Part shown: positions 52,955 to 62,234 of the stretch, piece by piece
Numbering within the stretch: position 1 is the first letter of the stretch
How the letters are laid out: the number at the start of each line of letters is the position of its first letter
Assembly (NCBI RefSeq): GCF_002102345.1
Contig: NZ_LQPP01000011.1
Coordinates: 113,246-177,245, forward strand
Direction: 5' to 3'
DNA from: Mycolicibacterium peregrinum
GTDB lineage: Bacteria > Actinomycetota > Actinomycetes > Mycobacteriales > Mycobacteriaceae
Length of the DNA: 64,000 bases
Program-made: the position numbers and the translations under genes
Notes under the pieces: generated by a model
What the model was told of the DNA's origin: nothing
Databases searched by the model: none
Seen by the model: only the letters and a program-made list of their open reading frames with translations

Positions 52955-54379
52955 ATGAATTCGGGATCAAGTCAAGGGCGGATCAAGCCGGCTTGGTGGA
53001 CACTGATCCTCGTCGCCGCTCTCGGCGTCTTTTTCTTCACGACCGGTTCGTTGTTCGCCGGAACCTTCCGCACCTTCGTACCTGTGACGCTGATGTCGGA
53101 CCGGGCAGGTCTGGTGATGGAGACCGGGGCCAAAGTGAAACTCAACGGCGTTGAGGTGGGGCGCGTCAGTGAGATCCACGGCGGCGCCTCCGCAGTGAGC
53201 CTGCAGTTGGAGATCGCGCCCGATCAGATCAAGTTCATCCCGGCAAATGTTGACGCGAAAATCACAGCGACAACGGCCTTCGGTGCGAAATACGTTGACC
53301 TGCGCTACCCGCAGAGCCCGGCCAGCGCGCGTCTGGCCGCCGGCGCGGTACTGCACTCGCGCAACGTCAGCACCGAAGTCAATACGGTCTTCGAGAATCT
53401 AACCGAGGTTTTGAAGATGGTCGATCCTGCCAAGCTGAACGCTGTTCTTTCGGCACTGGCCGAAGGATTCCGAGGCCAAGGCGAGCGCATCGGCCAAGCC
53501 ATCACTGACTCCAATGAGGTTCTGGCAGAGATCAACCCACGCCAGGACACCATTCGCGAGGACTGGAAGGCGATGGGAAATCTCAGCGCGGCCTACGACG
53601 GTGCCGCCAACGACATCATCAAGATTCTCGATGCAGGCACCACTACGGCCGAAACGATCACATCACATCGCGCGCAGCTTGATACGTTGCTGATCAACGT
53701 GATCGGCTTCGGGCGGGCCGGTGTCTACCTGCTAGCCCCCAATGCGAAGAACCTCGTTGATGCGATCAACGGCTTTGCACCGACATCGGATCTGCTGATG
53801 AAATACCAACCCGAGTACACCTGCCTGCTCGATGGATCGGTCGCGTTGTTGCAGAACGGACACGTGGATGCCTTCGGCGCCAACGGCCGCTCGGCGATCT
53901 TCGATATCGGCCTTTTGCTCGGCAACGATCAATACCTCTTCCCAGACAACCTGCCAATCACCGGAGCCAAGGGCGGACCCGGCGGAAAGCCCGGTTGCGG
54001 TTCGTTGCCTGATGTCGCAAAGAACTTCCCGGTACGGCAGCTAGTGACCAACACAGGCTGGGGTACCGGCATGGATATCCGGCCGAACCCCGGCATCGGA
54101 TTCCCTGGATGGGCAAACTATTTCCCGGTCACTCGCGGAATCCCGCAGCCACCCGTCATCCGCAACCTCGGCGGTGGTCCGGCTCCCGGGCCGGTCCCAT
54201 ACCCCGGCGCACCTGCTTACGGAGCCGACCTCTATGCCGACGATGGAACGCCGCTATGGCCCGGTCTGCCGCCAGCACCACCGCCCTCCGAGCAGCCACC
54301 GCCTGACCCGAACAATCCGCCGCCCGGTGCTGAGCCCTTCATTCCACCGGTACCCGCCGCAATGACCCCGACCCAGTGA
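52955..54379 (+). CDS. mceA: MceA-type substrate-binding protein
   Basis: 474 residues. Single N-terminal membrane segment (WWTLILVAALGVFFFTTGSL, ~14-33), MCE domain at ~42-120 (MSDRAGLVMETGAKVKLNGV, EVGRVSEI), a long helical middle that lines the periplasmic tunnel, and a conserved Mce C-part (GFAPTSDLLMKYQPEYTCLL, DGTPLWPGLPPAP). Proline-rich tail (~420-474). Exported, anchored, part of the MceA-F hexamer that shuttles lipid to YrbE. Confidence 0.92.
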   Translation: MNSGSSQGRIKPAWWTLILVAALGVFFFTTGSLFAGTFRTFVPVTLMSDRAGLVMETGAKVKLNGVEVGRVSEIHGGASAVSLQLEIAPDQIKFIPANVDAKITATTAFGAKYVDLRYPQSPASARLAAGAVLHSRNVSTEVNTVFENLTEVLKMVDPAKLNAVLSALAEGFRGQGERIGQAITDSNEVLAEINPRQDTIREDWKAMGNLSAAYDGAANDIIKILDAGTTTAETITSHRAQLDTLLINVIGFGRAGVYLLAPNAKNLVDAINGFAPTSDLLMKYQPEYTCLLDGSVALLQNGHVDAFGANGRSAIFDIGLLLGNDQYLFPDNLPITGAKGGPGGKPGCGSLPDVAKNFPVRQLVTNTGWGTGMDIRPNPGIGFPGWANYFPVTRGIPQPPVIRNLGGGPAPGPVPYPGAPAYGADLYADDGTPLWPGLPPAPPPSEQPPPDPNNPPPGAEPFIPPVPAAMTPTQ

Positions 54380-54409
54380 TGGCCCGGTGACCATGACAGG
54401 AGCCGATCT

Positions 54410-55438
54410 GTGAACAAAGAAGTGCTCGCCACCCTGATGCGCGTTGTCGCCTTCTTGACCGTCTGCGCGGTCGGTGTCTTCGCCTTGTTCTCGATCTTCG
54501 CCGACCTGCGGTTCGGCGAACGCAAGCAATACACCGCACAGTTCACCGACATCAGCGGGCTCAAGGAAGGAGATTTCGTGCGGATCGCTGGTGTGGAAGT
54601 CGGTCAGGTGCAAGGTGTTTCGATTGACAGCAACGCCAACGTCCTCGTCGATTTCTCCACCGAGGACTCGGTAGCACTGACCACCACAAGCACCGCAGTA
54701 ATCCGCTATGACAACTTGATCGGCGGCCGGTACATGGAGCTTCAGCAGGGACATGAACCCGGCGAGGACTTAGCGGCCGGTGCGACAATCCCGGTGAACC
54801 GCACCCAGCCCGCCCTCGATCTCGATGAACTGATCGGTGGATTCAGGCCGCTGTTCAAGGCGCTGGACCCTGATCAGGTCAACGCATTGAGTACTCAGCT
54901 GGTCCAGGTGTTTCAGGGGCAAGGCGCCACCATCGGGTCATTCCTGGACCAGACAGCGGCAATGACCTCCACACTGGCCGACCGCGACCAACTGATCGGC
55001 GAGGTGATCGCCAACCTGAATGCCCTGCTCGGTTCACTCGGAGGGCAGAGTGACCAGTTCGACAAGGCAGTGAACTCGCTGTCGGAGCTGGTGGCTGGGC
55101 TGTCAGCGCGTAGGACCGACATCACCAACGCCATCGCACACAGCGACAATGCCGCCACCGAGATCGGTGATCTCGTGTCCCAAGCCCGTCCACCGCTTAA
55201 AAACCTGGTTGCCCAGACCGACCGAGCCGCGGGCATCGCTGTAGCCGATCACGAGTACCTGGACAACATCCTCAACACTCTGCCCGACAAGTACCGGGTG
55301 CTTGGCAGGCAGGCGATGTACGGCGACTACTTCAGTTTCTACATCTGTGACCTCATCTTGAAGCTGAATGGCAAAGGGGGGCAACCCGTCTACGTCAAAC
55401 TCGTCGAACAGGTGACCGGACGGTGCGCGGCGAAATGA
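54410..55438 (+). CDS. mceB: MceB-type protein
   Basis: 342 residues. N-terminal anchor (LMRVVAFLTVCAVGVFALFS), MCE domain (AQFTDISGLKEGDFVRIAGV, EVGQVQGVSI, IGGRYMELQQG) and helical stalk (VFQGQGATIGSFLDQTAAMT). Ends YFSFYICDLILKLNGKGGQP then VTGRC, with the paired cysteines typical of MceB. Lacks the proline-rich tail of MceA, C and D. ATGA overlap with MceC. Confidence 0.92.
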   Translation: MNKEVLATLMRVVAFLTVCAVGVFALFSIFADLRFGERKQYTAQFTDISGLKEGDFVRIAGVEVGQVQGVSIDSNANVLVDFSTEDSVALTTTSTAVIRYDNLIGGRYMELQQGHEPGEDLAAGATIPVNRTQPALDLDELIGGFRPLFKALDPDQVNALSTQLVQVFQGQGATIGSFLDQTAAMTSTLADRDQLIGEVIANLNALLGSLGGQSDQFDKAVNSLSELVAGLSARRTDITNAIAHSDNAATEIGDLVSQARPPLKNLVAQTDRAAGIAVADHEYLDNILNTLPDKYRVLGRQAMYGDYFSFYICDLILKLNGKGGQPVYVKLVEQVTGRCAAK

Positions 55439-56748
55439 AATCCTTCTCAGAACGAAATCCGATCACCATTGGCTTGGTCGGAATTGCCATCACGATTGTG
55501 ATAGCGCTTGCAGCGCTGAACTTCGACAAGCTGCCGATGCTGAGCAGGACCAAGGACTACTCAGCCTATTTCGCCGAAGCGGGGGGACTGAACACCGGCG
55601 CCACAGTGCGTGTCTCGGGATTTTCCGTCGGAAAGGTAAACCGCATCAGGTTAGACGGCACGAAGGTTCTGGTTGATTTCACCGTCGACAGCAAGATTCG
55701 GCTCGGAGAACAGAGCGAAGCGGCGATCAAGGTGAAGAGCCTTCTGGGAACGAAGGTGATCGACGTCCTTCCACGCGGCGACGGCCAGCTACACGAGGCC
55801 ATTCCGCTGGAGCGAACAACTTCGCCCTACCAACTGCCCGATGCGCTGGGCGATCTCGCCACCACCGTCGAAGGGCTGAACACCGACAACCTTTCGACCG
55901 CATTGGACACCATGGCGCAGACCTTCGCCGGCACCCCGCCTGACGTCAAGATCGCTGTGGCCGGTGTGGCACGACTGTCGGACACGATCAACAAGCGGGA
56001 CGTCGAACTGCGCAACCTGCTGACCAATGCACGTAAGGCGACTGCCGTGCTAGCCAACCGCAGCGACCAGGTCGTCGGCCTTGTCAACGACAGCAATGCA
56101 TTGCTCGCTGAGTTACGCAGCCAAAGCGATGCCCTCGACCGGGTCTCGCGAGACATCAGCAGCGCTGCCACACAGTTGAGAGGGTTCATGGCGGACAACC
56201 GTCAGCAGTTCCATCCGATGCTCGACAAGCTCAATGGTGCTCTGACGATCGTTGATCGTCGTAAAGATCGGCTGCAAGAGGCAATCAAGCTCCTCAACAA
56301 GTACGCGTTGTCGCTCGGTGAATCGGTGGGGTCTGGTCCGTTCTTCAAGGCCTATATCCCCAATCTGATCCCCGGCCAGCTCGCGCAGCCGTTCATCGAC
56401 GCAGCGTTTTCCGATCTCGGTCTGGATCCAGCGACGCTTCTTCCGTCGCAGCGAGTCGATCCGCCGGTGGGGCAGCCGGGAACCCCGGCGTTGCCGGTGC
56501 CGTTCCCGCGGACCGGGCAAGGGGGAGAGCCACGCCTGAATCTGCCCGACGCGATCACCGGAAAGCCCGGTGACCCGCGGTATCCCTACCGGGAGCCCCT
56601 ACCTGCGCCTGCACCCGGAGGCCCGCCGCCCGGACCGCCGGCGCCCCCGATCCCCGGGCTGGAATCGACACCCGAGCCGACACCAAGCCCGGTCTACCAA
56701 CCCGCACCCGGCGAGCCCAATCCGACTTCGGCAGGTGAAGGACAATGA
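55435..56748 (+). CDS. mceC: MceC-type protein
   Basis: 437 residues. Anchor (ITIGLVGIAITIVIALAALN), MCE domain (AYFAEAGGLNTGATVRVSGF, SVGKVNRIRLDGTKVLVDF), helical stalk and a conserved FKAYIPNLIPGQLAQPFIDA, then a long Pro/Gly tail (~350-437). ATG 55435 is used: ATGA overlap with MceB; a GTG at 55423 in frame is unlikely. ATGA overlap with MceD. Confidence 0.92.
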   Translation: MKSFSERNPITIGLVGIAITIVIALAALNFDKLPMLSRTKDYSAYFAEAGGLNTGATVRVSGFSVGKVNRIRLDGTKVLVDFTVDSKIRLGEQSEAAIKVKSLLGTKVIDVLPRGDGQLHEAIPLERTTSPYQLPDALGDLATTVEGLNTDNLSTALDTMAQTFAGTPPDVKIAVAGVARLSDTINKRDVELRNLLTNARKATAVLANRSDQVVGLVNDSNALLAELRSQSDALDRVSRDISSAATQLRGFMADNRQQFHPMLDKLNGALTIVDRRKDRLQEAIKLLNKYALSLGESVGSGPFFKAYIPNLIPGQLAQPFIDAAFSDLGLDPATLLPSQRVDPPVGQPGTPALPVPFPRTGQGGEPRLNLPDAITGKPGDPRYPYREPLPAPAPGGPPPGPPAPPIPGLESTPEPTPSPVYQPAPGEPNPTSAGEGQ

Positions 56749-58046
56749 GCATCAGCAAGAAACATCTGGCGCTAGCGGTCGGCCTGGTGGTCATCCTGGT
56801 GGCAGGACTGTTCGTCACGCTGCGGATGACTGGCCCAACCGCGCGAACCACGATCACGGCCTATTTCGAAAACAGCAACGGGCTGTTCGTCGGGGACGAC
56901 GTGCTGATCCTTGGGGTGCCGGTCGGCAAGGTCACGGAGATCGAGCCGCAGCCCGAGCGTGCCAAGGTGACGTTCTGGGTGGACACGCAATACCGGGTGC
57001 CGGCAGACGTCACAGCGGCGATCCTCTCGCCTCAGCTGGTGACTGGCCGAGCGATCCAGCTGACCCCGCCCTATGAGACTGGTCCCCGGTTGTCCGACAA
57101 CGCAGTTGTACCAATAGAGCGAACCGCAGTTCCGGTGAGCTGGGACGACTTTCGGGTGCAGTTGGAGAAGCTGACCCGCACGCTGCAGCCCGAGGGACCT
57201 GGCGGCACCAGTGCACTCGGCAACTTCATCAACACCGCTGCGAACAACCTGCGAGGCGAAGGTGCCAACATCCGCGACGCGCTGGTGAAGCTGTCTAAGA
57301 CGGTGACCACGGTCAGCGATCACAAGGACGATGTCTTTTCCACCCTGAAAAACCTCGCCGCTTTGGTTTCGGCGCTGCACGACAGCACCGATGCGTTGTC
57401 TGCCCTCAACCGCAATATGGCGGCGGTGAGTGCGCTGCTCGCCGATAGCCCTGACGAGGTCGGTCAGGCGATTGCTGACCTGAATTCGTTGGCGGTGGAT
57501 GTGAAAAGCTTTGTGGCCGAGAACCGGGATGCCGTGGGAACGACGTCAGACACCTTGGCCTCGATCAGCACCGCGCTGGCGCAGAGTCTCGACGACATTA
57601 AGCAATCGCTTCATATCTTTCCCTCCACGCTGGCCAACTTCGGCAACATCTACGAGCCGGCCAGTGGCTCGTTGACCGGTGCGCTGGCGGTCAACAACTT
57701 CTCGGACCCGATCTCGTTCATCTGCGGTGCGATCGAGGCGGCATCGCGTCTGGGCGCCGAGCAATCGGCGAAATTATGTGTGCAGTACCTGGCACCCATC
57801 GTCAAGAACCGTCAGTTCAACTTCCCGCCGTTCGGGGAGAATGCTTTCGTCGGTGCGCAGGCACGGCCGAATGAGGTGACTTACAGCGAGGATTGGCTGC
57901 GGCCCGACTATGTTCCACCTGCCCAGCCCGCGGCCGCCAGTCCGGATCCGGCACCGCTTTCCGCTGAAGCTGCGCCGTCGGAGGGCAGCGCTGACCCTGC
58001 CGGCGGGTTGCCAGGGCTGATGATCCCGGCGGGAGCGGGATCATGA
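56745..58046 (+). CDS. mceD: MceD-type protein
   Basis: 433 residues. Anchor (LALAVGLVVILVAGLFVTL), MCE domain (AYFENSNGLFVGDDVLILGV, PVGKVTEIEPQPERAKVTFW), helical stalk with VSALLADSPDEVGQAIADLN and the MceD signature FICGAIEAASRLGAEQSAKL then CVQYLAPIVKNRQFNFPPFG. Proline/Ala-rich tail. ATGA overlaps at both ends. Confidence 0.92.
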   Translation: MSISKKHLALAVGLVVILVAGLFVTLRMTGPTARTTITAYFENSNGLFVGDDVLILGVPVGKVTEIEPQPERAKVTFWVDTQYRVPADVTAAILSPQLVTGRAIQLTPPYETGPRLSDNAVVPIERTAVPVSWDDFRVQLEKLTRTLQPEGPGGTSALGNFINTAANNLRGEGANIRDALVKLSKTVTTVSDHKDDVFSTLKNLAALVSALHDSTDALSALNRNMAAVSALLADSPDEVGQAIADLNSLAVDVKSFVAENRDAVGTTSDTLASISTALAQSLDDIKQSLHIFPSTLANFGNIYEPASGSLTGALAVNNFSDPISFICGAIEAASRLGAEQSAKLCVQYLAPIVKNRQFNFPPFGENAFVGAQARPNEVTYSEDWLRPDYVPPAQPAAASPDPAPLSAEAAPSEGSADPAGGLPGLMIPAGAGS

Positions 58047-59215
58047 GTAACAGTGTCCGACGCGTGATGACCCCAACGATGGCCGTGAAACGACTCGTCG
58101 TTGGCACAGTTTGTGCGGCCGCACTGATGCTTAGTGTCGCCGGTTGCAGTAACTGGCGTGGGCTGAACTCCGTGTCGCTGCCGGGAACCGAGGGTGGTCG
58201 GCCAGGCGCCTTCGACATCCAAGTTCAAATGCCGGATATCACCAATCTGCAACCGAATTCGCGCGTGCGGGTCGCAGATGTCACGGTCGGCACCGTGACC
58301 AAGGTGGAGCGTCAAGACTGGCATGCGCTGTTGACTCTGCGGCTCAACGGTGAGGTGGATTTGCCGGCAAACGCCACTGCGACCATCGGCCAGACCAGCC
58401 TATTGGGGTCGCTGCATGTCGAGTTGGCACCCCCCACCGGTTCCGCGCCGCGTGGAAGGTTGCACCAGGGTTCGCTGATTCCGTTGGACAACTCGGCTAC
58501 CTATCCCACCACCGAGAAAACCTTGGCGGCTGTGTCGATGCTGCTCAACGGTGGCGGTCTAGGCCAAATGCAAGACATCACCAAAGCGTTGAGCACGGCC
58601 CTACGTGGTCGTGAAGCCGACTTGCGCAATCTCATCAACCAGATCGAGACCTTCGTGGCGAGAACCAATGAGCAGACAGGCGACATTATCGAGGCCACCG
58701 ACAAACTCAACAGTCTCACCGGCAAATTCGCCGCGCAGCAACCCGTGTTCGACAAGGCTGTGCGCACGATTCCCGACGCGCTTGTGGTGCTCAAAGATCA
58801 GCGAGAGAAGATGATTGAGGCAGTGGACCAGCTCGGAAAGTTCAGTGCGCTGGCCGCGGACTCGACACGGCAAACCAAGGATTCGCTGGTCCGCGAGTTC
58901 AACAACATCGGACCTGTGCTGGAGTCACTGGCAAATGCGGGTCCCAATATGACGCGATCGCTATCGATGCTGACCACCTACCCGTTCCCGAACGAAACGC
59001 TGGAGAACTGGCTGCGCGGCGACTACGCGAACATGACGGCGATTGTTGACCTAACGTTGAGCCGTATCGATGCCGGATTCTTCACCGGCACCCGCTGGGA
59101 AGGCGATCTGACCGAGCTCGAAATGCAGTGGGGCCGAACGATCGGGCAGCTTCCCAGCCCGTACACAGCGGTCAATCCGCTTGTGGCTCCATATCGCTGG
59201 GATCAGGGGCGCTAG
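58043..59215 (+). CDS. mceE: MceE-type lipoprotein
   Basis: 390 residues. Signal peptide with lipobox LSVAGC (Cys ~36), so a lipid-anchored subunit like other MceE/LprK proteins. MCE domain (VQMPDITNLQPNSRVRVADV, TVGTVTKVERQDWHALLTLR), stalk, and a C-terminal LTTYPFPNETLENWLRGDYA typical of MceE. ATGA overlap with MceD; MceF starts one base after its stop. Confidence 0.93.
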   Translation: MSNSVRRVMTPTMAVKRLVVGTVCAAALMLSVAGCSNWRGLNSVSLPGTEGGRPGAFDIQVQMPDITNLQPNSRVRVADVTVGTVTKVERQDWHALLTLRLNGEVDLPANATATIGQTSLLGSLHVELAPPTGSAPRGRLHQGSLIPLDNSATYPTTEKTLAAVSMLLNGGGLGQMQDITKALSTALRGREADLRNLINQIETFVARTNEQTGDIIEATDKLNSLTGKFAAQQPVFDKAVRTIPDALVVLKDQREKMIEAVDQLGKFSALAADSTRQTKDSLVREFNNIGPVLESLANAGPNMTRSLSMLTTYPFPNETLENWLRGDYANMTAIVDLTLSRIDAGFFTGTRWEGDLTELEMQWGRTIGQLPSPYTAVNPLVAPYRWDQGR

Positions 59216-59216
59216 C

Positions 59217-60677
59217 ATGATTCACCGCAGAACCAAGATTCAGCTGGCCATCTTCGCCGTCATCGCTGTGGTGTTCGGTACCGTGATGATCTTCGGATAC
59301 ATGAGGCTGCCAACTCATCTCTTTGGGATCGGTCAGTACACAGTCACACTCAACCTCGACTCGACTGGTGGTCTCTATCCGACCGGCAACGTCACCTACC
59401 GTGGGACCGAGGTCGGCCGCGTTAAATCGGTCGGGCTCAATGAAAACGGCGAAGTACAGGCCGTATTGACACTGAAATCGGGTATCGACATCCCCTCGGA
59501 TCTGCGCGCCGAGGTGCACAGCCAATCGGCGATCGGCGAGCAGTACGTCGAATTACTACCGCGTAATCCCGCAGCCGCGGCGCTCAAGAATGGTGACGTG
59601 ATCGCAGCGAAGGACGCCTTCATTCCGCCCGACATCAACAGCCTGCTCGACGCCGCAAACACAGGCTTACAGGCGATTCCGCATGACAACCTCAAGACCG
59701 CAATCGACGAATCGTACACGGCAGTAGGAGGTCTGGGACCCGACATTTCGCGGCTGGTCCGGGGATCGACCGCCCTGGCTTCCGACGCCAGGAAGAACCT
59801 GGACTCCCTGACCACCTTGATCGACCAGTGGCAGCCAGTGGCTGACTCGCAAACCCGCACCGGCGATTCGATTGCTGCGTGGGCGGCGAATCTGGCGATT
59901 GTCACCGATCAGCTCAGACAACACAATTCCGACGTCGCAGGTCTTATCGAGCATGGAGCGCCGGCGGCCGCGGAGGCCCGCCAATTGCTGGAGCGGCTGC
60001 AGCCGACCCTGCCAGTCCTGTTGGCCAATTTGGTAAGTATCAACCAAGTCGCCCTCACCTACCAGCCTGGCATCGAGCAACTGCTTGTCCTGCTCCCGCA
60101 AGGCATCGCCCAGCTGCAGGCGCCCAACCTGGCCAACCGCGACAATAAAGACAAGGCGCACAAGGGCATGTTTCTAGCCTTCAACACCAACATCAACCTG
60201 CCGCCACCGTGCACCACGGGATTCCTTCCGGCTCAGCAACGACGGCCCCCGTCATTCCAGGATTACCCGGACCGGCCGGCAGGTGACCTTTACTGCCGCA
60301 CCCCGCAGGACTCGCCATTCAACGTCCGCGGCGCCCGCAACCTGCCGTGTGAGACGGTCCCAGGCAAACGCGCACCGACGGTGAAACTCTGCGAGAGCGA
60401 CGAAGATTTCGTGCCCCTCAACGACGGCTACAACTGGAAGGGCGACCCCAACGCAACGATGTCGGGGCAATCCATCCCCGACTTGGGACCAGGCCAGGGA
60501 CCGCCGGCCCCACCTCCCCAAGGAGAGCCGGTACCGATGGCGATCGCTCGATACGACCCCGCCACCGGCACGTACCTGGGCCCAGACGGGCAGGTGTACA
60601 CGCAGACCGATTTGGCGGACAACGGATCAAAGGAGCAAACATGGCAGTCGATGCTGACACCGCCAGGAACGAACTGA
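59217..60677 (+). CDS. mceF: MceF-type protein
   Basis: 486 residues. Anchor (KIQLAIFAVIAVVFGTVMIF), MCE domain (LDSTGGLYPTGNVTYRGTEV, GRVKSVGLNENGEVQAV), helical stalk and the MceF C-part (LPPPCTTGFLPAQQRRPPSF, DLYCRTPQDSPFNVRGARNL). The tail has PPAPPPQGEPVPM and ARYDPATGTYLGPDGQVYTQ, a common MceF ending. The last 37 bases overlap the next gene. Confidence 0.92.
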   Translation: MIHRRTKIQLAIFAVIAVVFGTVMIFGYMRLPTHLFGIGQYTVTLNLDSTGGLYPTGNVTYRGTEVGRVKSVGLNENGEVQAVLTLKSGIDIPSDLRAEVHSQSAIGEQYVELLPRNPAAAALKNGDVIAAKDAFIPPDINSLLDAANTGLQAIPHDNLKTAIDESYTAVGGLGPDISRLVRGSTALASDARKNLDSLTTLIDQWQPVADSQTRTGDSIAAWAANLAIVTDQLRQHNSDVAGLIEHGAPAAAEARQLLERLQPTLPVLLANLVSINQVALTYQPGIEQLLVLLPQGIAQLQAPNLANRDNKDKAHKGMFLAFNTNINLPPPCTTGFLPAQQRRPPSFQDYPDRPAGDLYCRTPQDSPFNVRGARNLPCETVPGKRAPTVKLCESDEDFVPLNDGYNWKGDPNATMSGQSIPDLGPGQGPPAPPPQGEPVPMAIARYDPATGTYLGPDGQVYTQTDLADNGSKEQTWQSMLTPPGTN

Positions 60678-61228
60678 CCGAACAGGACAGCCAAGCCGAC
60701 TTGGATCCCGAGATCGGTGGTGACTCGCAGCAGGCCACGCCCCAGCCCAACGGAGTGCGTGCAGCGTTGGTGGTGGGAATCCTCATGCTCGCAAGCATCG
60801 GCGGATTGACCGGCTGGCTCGGTTGGCAAACCGATCGGTCCGAACAGGCCCAACAGCTAGACGACATGTTCCTGCAGGCCGGTCGCCAAGGTGCATTGAA
60901 TCTGACGACCATGGACCATGAACATGTCGAAGACGACATCCAGCGCGTATTGGACGGGTCCATCGGAACCTTCTACGACGACTTCGAGCAGCGGGCACCG
61001 GCATTTGCAGAAGTAGTGAAAACCACCCAGTCCAAGACCCAGGGCAGTGTCACCGAAGCCGGAATCGAGTCAATGTCTGGCGATTCGGCCAGAGTGCTCG
61101 TTGCAGTGTCGGTGAAGACATCGAATATCGCCGCCCCCGAACAACGCCCGAGATTGTGGCGCATGCGCATCGACGTCCAGAAAGTCGGCGATGTCGCGAA
61201 GGTGGCGAATGTGGGGTTCGTGGCATGA
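60641..61228 (+). CDS. Mce-associated membrane protein 1
   Basis: 195 residues. Acidic cytosolic N-terminus (~1-38), one membrane segment (AALVVGILMLASIGGLTGWL, ~41-60) and a periplasmic NTF2-like domain (HVEDDIQRVLDGSIGTFYDD). Such Mas proteins stabilise Mce complexes (known for other Mce systems). Its start lies inside mceF, with AAAGGAG ideally placed before ATG 60641, so the 37-base overlap is real. Confidence 0.87.
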   Translation: MAVDADTARNELTEQDSQADLDPEIGGDSQQATPQPNGVRAALVVGILMLASIGGLTGWLGWQTDRSEQAQQLDDMFLQAGRQGALNLTTMDHEHVEDDIQRVLDGSIGTFYDDFEQRAPAFAEVVKTTQSKTQGSVTEAGIESMSGDSARVLVAVSVKTSNIAAPEQRPRLWRMRIDVQKVGDVAKVANVGFVA

Positions 61229-61878
61229 CCGCCTGGCTCAAGACCAATGGCAGAGTCGATACTGACGCAGGCGCCGCAGAGGATCGCCTCGGGCACGCCG
61301 AGGCGGAACTCACTGAGGAGACCTGCGACGAGGGCAGCGAATTCGAAGCCGATACGACGCCGGTTGCGGCCGAGCGACGAGCTGTGTGGAGGGCTCGTCG
61401 ACCGATCGTCTGGCTCACCTACGGGGTTATCCCAGCCGTTATCATCGGGCTTGCCGCGTGCGCAGGCTATTTGCAGTGGCGCAACACTTCGATACGCGCC
61501 GCGCAGTCCGCGGGTGCTAGTGCGGTGTCTGCTGCTACCGACAGCACGATAAAGATGTTGTCCTACAAACCCGATACCGTGCAGAAGGATCTGGAGTCAG
61601 CGAGCGAAGGGCTGACCGGGGCGTTTCGTGATTCCTACAATTCGCTGACCCACGATGTTGTGATTCCGGGGGCTCAGCAGAAGCAGATTTCGGCGGTAGC
61701 CACTGTGCCTGCCGCTGCGGTGGTTTCGGCATCCGCCAAGCGCGTTGTGGTCATGGTCTTCGTCAACCAAACCACCATTGTCGGTGCTGATCCGCCGACA
61801 GCGACAGCCTCAACGGTCAGGGTCACGCTGGACAAGGTGGGTGAACGATGGCTTGTTTCCGATTTCACCCCGATCTGA
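61225..61878 (+). CDS. Mce-associated membrane protein 2
   Basis: 217 residues. Long acidic N-terminus (~1-58), membrane segment (VIPAVIIGLAACAGYLQWRN, ~71-90), then a Mas-type outer domain (YKPDTVQKDLESASEGLTGA, FRDSYNSLTHDVVIPGAQQK, VVVMVFVNQTTIVG). ATGA overlap with the preceding Mas gene. Its last 31 bases overlap the DUF732 gene. Confidence 0.87.
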   Translation: MTAWLKTNGRVDTDAGAAEDRLGHAEAELTEETCDEGSEFEADTTPVAAERRAVWRARRPIVWLTYGVIPAVIIGLAACAGYLQWRNTSIRAAQSAGASAVSAATDSTIKMLSYKPDTVQKDLESASEGLTGAFRDSYNSLTHDVVIPGAQQKQISAVATVPAAAVVSASAKRVVVMVFVNQTTIVGADPPTATASTVRVTLDKVGERWLVSDFTPI

Positions 61879-62234
61879 GTCGGCGCGTCGCCTGCCTGCT
61901 GGCCGCGGCCACGGTAGGCGCCGGGGTGGCTGCTGTGTCGACTCCTCATGCGGCCGCAGAAGACTTTGTCTACTTGGTCAACGTCACGATGCGCCCCGGT
62001 TACAACTTTGTAGGCCCCGAGGCGGCACTGGCCTACGGCCGCGGCATCTGTTCGAAGGTTGCAGCGGGAACTGGCTACAGCCAACTCATCGGTGACATCA
62101 AGGATGACTTCAGCACCACCGATGAATTCCACGCCTCCTACCTGATAACGCAGGCCGTCAACGAGCTTTGCCCCGAATCAATCTGGCAGTTAAGAAATTC
62201 CGCAGCCGGATACCGACCTGGTGAGGTGAGATGA
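61848..62234 (+). CDS. Secreted DUF732 protein
   Basis: 128 residues. Signal peptide (RRVACLLAAATVGAGVAAVS, cleavage likely after STPHAAA) and a DUF732 domain (YNFVGPEAALAYGRGICSKV then NELCPESI) with the two conserved Cys that probably form a disulfide. DUF732 proteins are common in mycobacteria and of unknown function. Start lies 31 bases inside the preceding gene with AAGGTGGG upstream; stop overlaps the CAP gene (ATGA, 62231-62234). Confidence 0.82.
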   Translation: MACFRFHPDLSRRVACLLAAATVGAGVAAVSTPHAAAEDFVYLVNVTMRPGYNFVGPEAALAYGRGICSKVAAGTGYSQLIGDIKDDFSTTDEFHASYLITQAVNELCPESIWQLRNSAAGYRPGEVR